Both the position numbers and the translations under genes were made by a program. The notes below the pieces were generated by a model. That model did no database searches. It saw nothing but the letters and a program-made list of their open reading frames with translations, and was not told where the DNA came from. A DNA stretch of 17,897 nucleotides from Actinomycetes bacterium (GTDB lineage Bacteria; Actinomycetota; Acidimicrobiia; Acidimicrobiales; RAAP-2): NCBI GenBank assembly GCA_021801615.1, contig JAJYXS010000198.1, positions 1-17,897 of the forward strand, written 5' to 3'. Shown piece by piece: positions 13,120-17,897 of the stretch. Position 1 is the stretch's first letter; each line of letters begins with the position of its first letter.

Positions 13120-14214
13120 TCAGCGCAGGAACGACGGCACGTCGAAGTCGTCGTCGAGCCCGATGTCGCCGTCGTCGCGCGTCTCGCCGAAGATGTCCGC
13201 GGGGCCCGAGGTGTCGAGCCCGAGCGACTTGTCGGCACGTTCGGTCGAGCGGGACGGCTCCTCCCAGCGTTCGAACCCCGCGGCGATCACGGTGACACGC
13301 ACCTCGTCGCCCATGTTGTCGTCGATCACGGCGCCGAAGATGATGTTCGCGTCGGGGTGCGCGACGTTGTGGATGATCTCGGCCGCCTCGTTCACCTCGA
13401 AGAGCCCGAGGTCCCCGCCGCCGGCGATGTTGAGCAGGATGCCGCGAGCCCCCTCGATCGACGCCTCGAGCAGCGGGCTCGTGATCGCCGCGCGGGCTGC
13501 GTTCACCGAGCGGCCCTCGCCGCTCGCGCTGCCGATCCCCATGATCGCGGTGCCCGCGTTCAGCATGATCATCCTCACGTCCGCGAAGTCCGTGTTGATG
13601 AGGCCAGGAACGGTGATGAGGTCGGTGATGCCCCGCACGCCCTGCATGAGGACCTCGTCGGCCATCTTGAAGGCGTTGACCATCGAGGTCTTCTCGGTCG
13701 ACACGGTGAGCAGCCGATCGTTCGGGATCACGATCAGCGTGTCGACCTTCTCCTTCAGGTTCTGGATGCCCTTCTCGGCCTGCAGTGCACGGCGCCGGCC
13801 CTCGAAGGTGAACGGACGCGTGACCACGCCGATGGTGAGCGCACCCAGACCCTTCGCGATCTCCGCGACCACCGGGGCGGCGCCCGTCCCGGTACCTCCC
13901 CCCTTGCCTGCGGTGATGAAGACCATGTCCGAGCCCTGGAGCGCCTCTTCGATCTCCCCTCGGTGCTCCTCAGCTGCCTGTCGTCCGATCTCCGGGTCGC
14001 TGCCGGCGCCGAGGCCCTTCGTGAGCTGACGACCGATGTCGAGCTTCAGGTCCGCGTCGCTCATGAGCAACGCCTGCGCGTCGGTGTTCGCCGCGATGAA
14101 CTCCACGTGCTTCAGGCCGGCGTCGATCATCCGGTTCACGGCGTTCACACCGCCACCCCCCACACCGACCACCTTGATCAACGCAAGGTAGTTGCTCTGC
14201 GACGGACCGGTCAT
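13120..14214 (-). CDS. ftsZ: Cell division protein FtsZ
   Basis: The 364-aa tubulin homologue shows KVVGVGGGGVNAVNRMI (14-30), the tubulin signature GGGTGTG (105-111), the T7 synergy loop NTDFADVR (207-214; catalytic Asp209 and Asp212), and the GTPase plus C-terminal activation domains up to about residue 315. A short acidic linker follows, then the conserved C-terminal peptide DVPSFLR (358-364), the SepF-binding tail. The linker of about 40 residues is short for an actinobacterium. ATG 14214 is chosen for the family start and GAGGGAG (14218-14224). It has its own promoter (TTGACC-N17-TAGGGT) and a leader with a stable hairpin. yggS follows immediately downstream, while ftsQ lies 312 bp upstream. 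Confidence 0.98.
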   Translation of the reverse strand: MTGPSQSNYLALIKVVGVGGGGVNAVNRMIDAGLKHVEFIAANTDAQALLMSDADLKLDIGRQLTKGLGAGSDPEIGRQAAEEHRGEIEEALQGSDMVFITAGKGGGTGTGAAPVVAEIAKGLGALTIGVVTRPFTFEGRRRALQAEKGIQNLKEKVDTLIVIPNDRLLTVSTEKTSMVNAFKMADEVLMQGVRGITDLITVPGLINTDFADVRMIMLNAGTAIMGIGSASGEGRSVNAARAAITSPLLEASIEGARGILLNIAGGGDLGLFEVNEAAEIIHNVAHPDANIIFGAVIDDNMGDEVRVTVIAAGFERWEEPSRSTERADKSLGLDTSGPADIFGETRDDGDIGLDDDFDVPSFLR

Positions 14215-14233
14215 GTGCTCCCTCGAATGCTCG

Positions 14234-14252
14234 GCGACCGCCGGCCGGTCGC
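14234..14252 (-). promoter_or_regulatory. Stem-loop in the ftsZ 5' leader
   Basis: On the minus strand GCGACCG, loop GCCGG, CGGTCGC forms a perfect 7-bp stem. It ends 9 nt before the GAGGGAG ribosome binding site, leaving that site single-stranded. It could stabilise the mRNA or modulate initiation; no function is shown. Confidence 0.45.
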
Positions 14253-14357
14253 GTGCCCGTGATCGCTCGGGCGTGGCGTCCCAGCAGCGGGACCTGCCGC
14301 GCCTGACCGTCAACCTGACGCGAAGGTCCACGCCGCCCGGACGTGTGACCCGCCGAC

Positions 14358-14386
14358 ACCCTAGGGGAGCCGCGAGACGCGGTCAA
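14358..14386 (-). promoter_or_regulatory. ftsZ: Sigma-70 promoter of ftsZ
   Basis: TTGACC (14381-14386) and TAGGGT (14358-14363) are separated by exactly 17 bp on the minus strand. This is the best promoter match in the window. Initiation near 14351 gives a leader of about 137 nt. It allows ftsZ, yggS, sepF and yggT to be expressed apart from the upstream mur genes. Confidence 0.75.
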
Positions 14387-14433
14387 GCGGCACCGCAGGC
14401 GCCAGTCGCCGCAGGCCACCACCGCGTGCCGAC

Positions 14434-14525
14434 GACGACCACGCGCCGACGACCACGCGCCGACGACCACGCGCCGACGACCACGCGCCGACGACCACGC
14501 GACGACGACCACGCGACGACGACCA
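14434..14525. repeat. 14-bp tandem repeat, six copies, directly after ftsQ
   Basis: Unit GACGACCACGCGCC is exact in the first four copies (14434-14489), becomes GACGACCACGCGAC in copies five and six (to 14517), and a partial unit runs to 14525, one base short of the ftsQ stop codon complement (14527-14529). The period is not a multiple of three. The array lies 48 bp upstream of the ftsZ -35 hexamer. Confidence 0.95.
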
Positions 14526-14526
14526 A

Positions 14527-15318
14527 TCACGGTTCCACGAGGGGCGAGAGCGGCGCGGCCACGTCGATCGTCGACCCGGACGTGAGCGTGGCCTCGTGCA
14601 GAATTGCGGCGACGTCCTCGTACTTCTGGGCCAGCTGTGCCGTCGACCCGAGGTAGACGGTAAGGGCCGACCTCAACTGGAGGGTCACCTCTGCGGCGCG
14701 ATCTTCGCTCACGCGCACGACCTGGCCGGCGAACGCTCTCGGCAGCGACGTCACCACCCGCAGGGCCGCGTGCAGCCCGGTCAGAATGGACCCAGGCGGC
14801 CCGGGCGGACGGGCGCTCTCCACGCGGACCAATCCCGCCGGAGGGTGCGCACGACGCGCGAGCACCCTCCCGGTCCGGTCCACGAGCGCCCAGCCTCCTG
14901 ATGCGGGCGCCTCCTGGACCACCGCGACGGGGGTCCGCTCCACGACCGTGATCCGTACGCCGTCGGGCCACTCGCGCGTGACCGTCGCGTGCGCGACCCA
15001 CGGGAGCCGCTCGACCCCCGCGGCCGAAGCCGCGCCGACGTCGAGGAGCGGCGGGTGGTCCGCGAGCCCGGCGGCGGCGACGATCTCGCCGACGGGCGTG
15101 TGCAGCGCGCCCGTGACCGTCACGACGCGTGCCGCGAACAGCCTCGAGTGCAGCGCGAACCACGCACCGCCAGCCGCCAGCACGACCGCGAACGTGACGA
15201 GCAGCAGCCGGAGGCGGCGGCGCGCCTCGCGCCTGCGCACCTCCGCGCGGCGCGCGCGGATGCGCGGATCGATCGGGGAGCCTGCGGCTCCCGGGCGCGT
15301 GGCGGCAGGCGTGGTCAC
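14527..15318 (-). CDS. ftsQ: Cell division protein FtsQ/DivIB
   Basis: The 263-aa bitopic protein has a basic cytoplasmic N-terminus (1-36, Arg-rich), one membrane helix (about 37-56, RLLLVTFAVVLAAGGAWFAL), a POTRA domain (about 58-128; VVTVTGALHTPVGEIVAAAG, LDVGAASAAGVERLPWVAHA, VTREWPDGVRITVVERTPVA) and an extracytoplasmic beta domain (about 129-255). The VERxPVA motif closing POTRA is typical. FtsQ links early and late divisome proteins by binding FtsB/FtsL. The GTG at 15318 overlaps the murB stop (GTGA), showing translational coupling. An array of 14-bp repeats follows the stop codon. Confidence 0.94.
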   Translation of the reverse strand: MTTPAATRPGAAGSPIDPRIRARRAEVRRREARRRLRLLLVTFAVVLAAGGAWFALHSRLFAARVVTVTGALHTPVGEIVAAAGLADHPPLLDVGAASAAGVERLPWVAHATVTREWPDGVRITVVERTPVAVVQEAPASGGWALVDRTGRVLARRAHPPAGLVRVESARPPGPPGSILTGLHAALRVVTSLPRAFAGQVVRVSEDRAAEVTLQLRSALTVYLGSTAQLAQKYEDVAAILHEATLTSGSTIDVAAPLSPLVEP

Positions 15319-16352
15319 TCCCCGGCCGCCCCCGTCCCCTCGTCGCCGAAGACGTCCCGGTCGAAGCCGACCAGCTTCACCTCCGGCCTCAAGAGCACGC
15401 CCGTCGCCGCCAGGACGCTCTCGCGCACGTGGGCCATCAGCGCAACGACGTCGGCCGCCTTGCCGCCGTCGTCCGCCTGGATGAAGTTCGCGTGCTTCTC
15501 CGACACCCTTGCGCTCCCCAGCCGGAACCCTTTCAGCCCCACGGCCTCGACCAGACGGCCCGCGGAGTCGCCGGGAGGGTTCGCGAACACCGACCCTGCG
15601 TTGCTCCCTCCGGGCTGGTGCTCACGACGCCAGCGGACGATCTCCGACAAGCGCGCCTTGCCCTCCTCGGCGTCACCCCGCCGGAGCGCGAACTCGGCCC
15701 AGACCACGACCTCGGCGTCACCGAGCGCCGAAGTGCGGTAGCCGAGGCGCAGCCGGGCGGCGTCCGCGTCGCCCTCCGACATCCCGGCGAGGTCGAAGAA
15801 GCGGTACCTGACGAGGCAGGAGGCGGTGTCGGCTCCGTGTCCCCCGGCGTTCATCTTGAGCGCGCCACCGACGGTCCCTGGGATCCCCACCGCCCATTCC
15901 ATCCCGCGCAGCCCTGCGTCGACAGTCCTGCGCGCGAGCACCGGCAGCCCCATCGCCCCTCCGGCTCGGACCAGCACCTCTGCGCCGGGCACCTCTGCGC
16001 AGGGCGCAGCGACGTCAGGGACCACGAGCCCGCCCAACGCGCCGCCCAGCCGTACGACGAGGCCGGGGAACCCCTCGTCCGCGACGAGGAGGTTCGAGCC
16101 CTTGCCGAGCACGAGCACCGGCACGCGGCCTAGAGGGACGCCGGAGAGGACGTCGCGCACCTCTCGCAGGTCCTCTTCGTTCTGGACGTCGACGAGCACC
16201 GCGGCGTTGCCGCCGACCCGGTACGTCGTGAGAGCCCCGAGCGGCTCGTCGAGCCGCGCGCGGGCCCCGAGGCGTGCCAGCGCCGGTCTGAGCGCCGGTC
16301 TGAAGTCCGACGGTGCCCAGAGCCGGTCCGACGCGCGCTCCCCCGTCGTCAC
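15315..16352 (-). CDS. murB: UDP-N-acetylmuramate dehydrogenase MurB
   Basis: The 345-aa FAD enzyme reduces UDP-GlcNAc-enolpyruvate to UDP-MurNAc with NADPH. Motifs are TTYRVGGNA (42-50), the FAD-binding GKGSNLLVADEGFPG (83-97), GMEWAVGIPGTVGGALKMNAG (150-170, of which IPGTVGG is the landmark), YRTSAL (205-210), the catalytic Ser254 in NAGSVFANP, SEKHANFI (284-291) and Glu323 in LRPEVKLVG. Residues about 109-125 are an Ala/Pro/Val-rich loop encoded in part by a short duplicated DNA segment (CACCTCTGCGC at 15975 and 15990). A 12-bp duplication near 16280-16303 gives RPALRPAL at the N-terminus. The GTG at 16352 overlaps the murC stop (GTGA). The early position in the run fits coupled expression with murC and ftsQ. 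Confidence 0.96.
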   Translation of the reverse strand: MTTGERASDRLWAPSDFRPALRPALARLGARARLDEPLGALTTYRVGGNAAVLVDVQNEEDLREVRDVLSGVPLGRVPVLVLGKGSNLLVADEGFPGLVVRLGGALGGLVVPDVAAPCAEVPGAEVLVRAGGAMGLPVLARRTVDAGLRGMEWAVGIPGTVGGALKMNAGGHGADTASCLVRYRFFDLAGMSEGDADAARLRLGYRTSALGDAEVVVWAEFALRRGDAEEGKARLSEIVRWRREHQPGGSNAGSVFANPPGDSAGRLVEAVGLKGFRLGSARVSEKHANFIQADDGGKAADVVALMAHVRESVLAATGVLLRPEVKLVGFDRDVFGDEGTGAAGE

Positions 16353-17800
16353 CCGCCCGCCCCCGAGCCACTCGCCATCAGCTCGTCAGGCAGCGTCGTG
16401 AGGTCCCCCGCACCGAGCGTCAGGCACAGGTCGCCGGGCCGCAGGATCGCCGCGACCGCCGAGCGCAGCTCGTCGCGCGACGAGCAGTAGCGGGGCGCGC
16501 GCCCGCGCTGGCGGGCCAGCGCGTCGGCGACGAGCCGGCCCGACACCCCGGGGACGGGGACCTCCCCGGCGCCGTAGACGTCGGTGACGACGACGACGTC
16601 CGCGTCGTCGAAGGCCGAGGCGAACGACTCGGCGAGCGCGGCCGTGCGACTGTAGCGGTGGGGCTGGAAGACGGCGACGATGCGCTGCCATCCCCCCGCC
16701 TTCGCCGCAGCGAGGGTCGCTCGCACCTCGGACGGCAGGTGCGCGTAGTCGTCCACGAAGGTCACGCCCGAGGCCTCCCCTCGGAACTCGAACCGGCGCG
16801 GCACGCCGGTGAAGCGGGCGAGCGCGGCTCGGGCGGCGTCGAAGGGGGCGCCGACCTCGAGCGCCGCGGCCGCGGCCAACGCGGCGTTGCGGGCGTTGTG
16901 CTCCCCGGGCACGGCGAGGTCGATGCGCCCCAGCGGCCCGCCTGGCCCCCGAAGGTCGAACCTCGTCGCGCTGCGCCCGGTCACGATGCCGGCGATCCGG
17001 TAGGTCGCGTCCGGCGAGCTGCCCACGGTCAGCGCGCCCACCTCCGCTCCGAGACGTCCCGCCACCGGGTCGTCGGCGCTCACCACCCGCCGCCTCGAGC
17101 GAGCGAGGTACCCGGCGAACGCGCCGGCGAGCGAGTCGAAGGTCCCGTAGTGGTCGAGGTGGTCCGGCTCGACGTTGGTCACGATCGCGACCTCCGGGCG
17201 GAGCGCGCCGAAGGACCCGTAGCTCTCGTCCGCCTCCATCACGAGCCATTCGCCGTCGTCCCACAGCGCGTTCGTGCCGGTCTCGTTCACGTCCGCGCCG
17301 ATGAGGTACGACGGGCGCAGCCCCGCCTCGACGAGGATCAGCGAGAGCATGGACGCGGTCGTCGTCTTGCCGTGGGTGCCGGCCACCGCGACGCACCTAC
17401 GCGCCAGTGCGATCGCCGCGAGGACCGACGAGCGCGCGACGACGGGGATACCGCGTCGACGAGCCTCGGAGAGCTCCACGTCGTCTCCGGGCACGGCGGG
17501 CGAGTAGGTGACCAGGTCGGCCTCCACGACGGAGGCAGGGGCGTGGCCGATCGTGACCCCGATACCCATGGCGCGCAGCCGTTCGGTGACCGCCGACCCC
17601 TTCACGTCGCTGCCGCTGACCCGATGTCCCATCCCCGACAGGACGGTGGCGATCGCGCTCATCCCGGCACCGCCGATCCCCACGACGTGGACGTGGCGGT
17701 GCACGGACAGGTCGACAGCGCCGGCGGGGTCCGGGACCGGTGACTGGGGCGAGGCCCCCAGTGGGCCGGAGGCCCGCGCTGGCAGCCGGTCAGCGGGCAT
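16349..17800 (-). CDS. murC: UDP-N-acetylmuramate-L-alanine ligase MurC
   Basis: The 483-aa Mur ligase adds L-alanine to UDP-MurNAc using ATP. It has the N-terminal UDP-binding motif VHVVGIGGAGMSAIA (37-51), the ATP loop AGTHGKTTTAS (140-150), VMEADESYGSF (188-198), the NVEPDHLDHYG motif (about 209-219), VPGEHNARNAALAA (family HNxxNxxAA), and the C-terminal RRFEFRGEASGVTFVDDYAH and VFQPHRYSR motifs. All catalytic blocks are present and length is normal. ATG 17800 lies within the last codons of murG (11-bp overlap) with GGTGG upstream. The first 30 residues are Pro/Ala-rich and outside the conserved domain, so a later GTG (17704) cannot be excluded. The stop overlaps the murB start. Confidence 0.96.
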   Translation of the reverse strand: MPADRLPARASGPLGASPQSPVPDPAGAVDLSVHRHVHVVGIGGAGMSAIATVLSGMGHRVSGSDVKGSAVTERLRAMGIGVTIGHAPASVVEADLVTYSPAVPGDDVELSEARRRGIPVVARSSVLAAIALARRCVAVAGTHGKTTTASMLSLILVEAGLRPSYLIGADVNETGTNALWDDGEWLVMEADESYGSFGALRPEVAIVTNVEPDHLDHYGTFDSLAGAFAGYLARSRRRVVSADDPVAGRLGAEVGALTVGSSPDATYRIAGIVTGRSATRFDLRGPGGPLGRIDLAVPGEHNARNAALAAAAALEVGAPFDAARAALARFTGVPRRFEFRGEASGVTFVDDYAHLPSEVRATLAAAKAGGWQRIVAVFQPHRYSRTAALAESFASAFDDADVVVVTDVYGAGEVPVPGVSGRLVADALARQRGRAPRYCSSRDELRSAVAAILRPGDLCLTLGAGDLTTLPDELMASGSGAGG

Positions 17801-17897
17801 GCGCGACCACCAGCTCGCCGATGCGGTCCGCCGCGTCGGGGCGGCCGAGCGCGCGCGCGGCCTCCCCCATCTCGCGCAGGCGCCCCGGGTCGCCCAG
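17790..17897 (-). CDS. murG: MurG C-terminal fragment, truncated by the window edge
   Basis: The last 35 codons of a minus-strand frame read LGDPGRLREMGEAARALGRP then DAADRIGELVVAHAR and stop at TGA 17792-17790. The pattern DPxRLxxMxxAARxLGRPDAADRI is characteristic of the C-terminus of MurG, the lipid II-forming GlcNAc transferase, and the position directly before murC is the standard dcw order. The rest lies outside the window. Its end overlaps murC by 11 bp. Confidence 0.85.
   Translation of the reverse strand: MGDPGRLREMGEAARALGRPDAADRIGELVVAHAR

Larger units (their letters stand above)
14215..14526 (-). other. 312-bp ftsQ-ftsZ intergenic region
   Basis: In transcription order it holds a 14-bp tandem array touching the ftsQ stop, a sigma-70 promoter, a leader of about 137 nt with a hairpin 20 nt before the start, and the ftsZ ribosome binding site. 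Frames are open through it but encode Arg-rich, repetitive sequence with no family resemblance, so I see no gene. Confidence 0.8.

Noticed and set aside
14434..14525. CRISPR-like array
   Set aside because: Units are contiguous with no unique spacers and are only 14 bp; the same applies to the 30-, 39- and 40-bp arrays. No cas gene is present.
13970..15163. Minus-strand frame through the ftsQ-ftsZ gap
   Set aside because: It overlaps ftsQ and ftsZ in another frame and its middle part is translated repeat; no support for a gene.

Overview
The window is very GC-rich, with almost every third codon position G or C. Its gene content points to a high-GC actinobacterium (Actinomycetota), probably an Acidimicrobiia-like lineage. 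The reasons are a division cluster with SepF, YggT and DivIVA but no FtsA, a Bpa/PafE-type proteasome activator, a DksA/TraR protein with a long lysine/alanine-rich N-terminus, and several probable leaderless promoters. The phylum-level placement is a reasonable inference; the class-level one is only a guess. I see no mobile element, CRISPR array, tRNA or rRNA.

Layout. Positions 1-2279 (+) hold the C-terminal part of a YyaL/SSP411-type (DUF255 family) protein and an unrecognised conserved-looking protein. Positions 2386-5077 (-) hold another unrecognised protein, the proteasome activator Bpa and an alkaline-phosphatase-superfamily phosphodiesterase. The last is divergent from an Rrf2-family regulator (5215-5808, +). 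A histidine phosphatase (5822-6397, -) converges on that regulator and is divergent from a sigma-70 factor (6750-7601, +). From 7603 to the end everything is on the minus strand and, in transcription order, reads murG(end)-murC-murB-ftsQ-ftsZ-yggS-sepF-yggT-divIVA-dksA/traR-lspA-rluD. This is a peptidoglycan and cell-division (dcw) cluster that continues into lipoprotein processing and rRNA modification.

How the genes work together. MurG, MurC and MurB act in peptidoglycan precursor synthesis. FtsQ, FtsZ and SepF build the divisome, with SepF as the likely membrane anchor of FtsZ. DivIVA marks curved or polar membrane and directs wall growth. LspA matures lipoproteins. Overlapping stop/start codons join murG-murC, murC-murB, murB-ftsQ, dksA-lspA and lspA-rluD into co-translated runs. 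Good promoters (TTGACC-N17-TAGGGT and TTGAAG-N17-TAGGGT) precede ftsZ and dksA. Other genes (the 2386-3057 gene, the phosphodiesterase, rrf2, divIVA) have a TANNNT hexamer only 6-9 nt before the start codon and no ribosome binding site, as expected for leaderless mRNAs.

The most unusual non-coding feature is a set of short tandem-repeat arrays of unrelated sequence (40 bp x3, 30 bp x2, 39 bp x3, 14 bp x6). They lie in promoter-bearing intergenic gaps, three of them directly at or after stop codons. One array has triplicated the 3' end of yggT including its stop codon. I did not find a clearly new multi-gene system; most of the window is a recognisable actinobacterial core-gene region.
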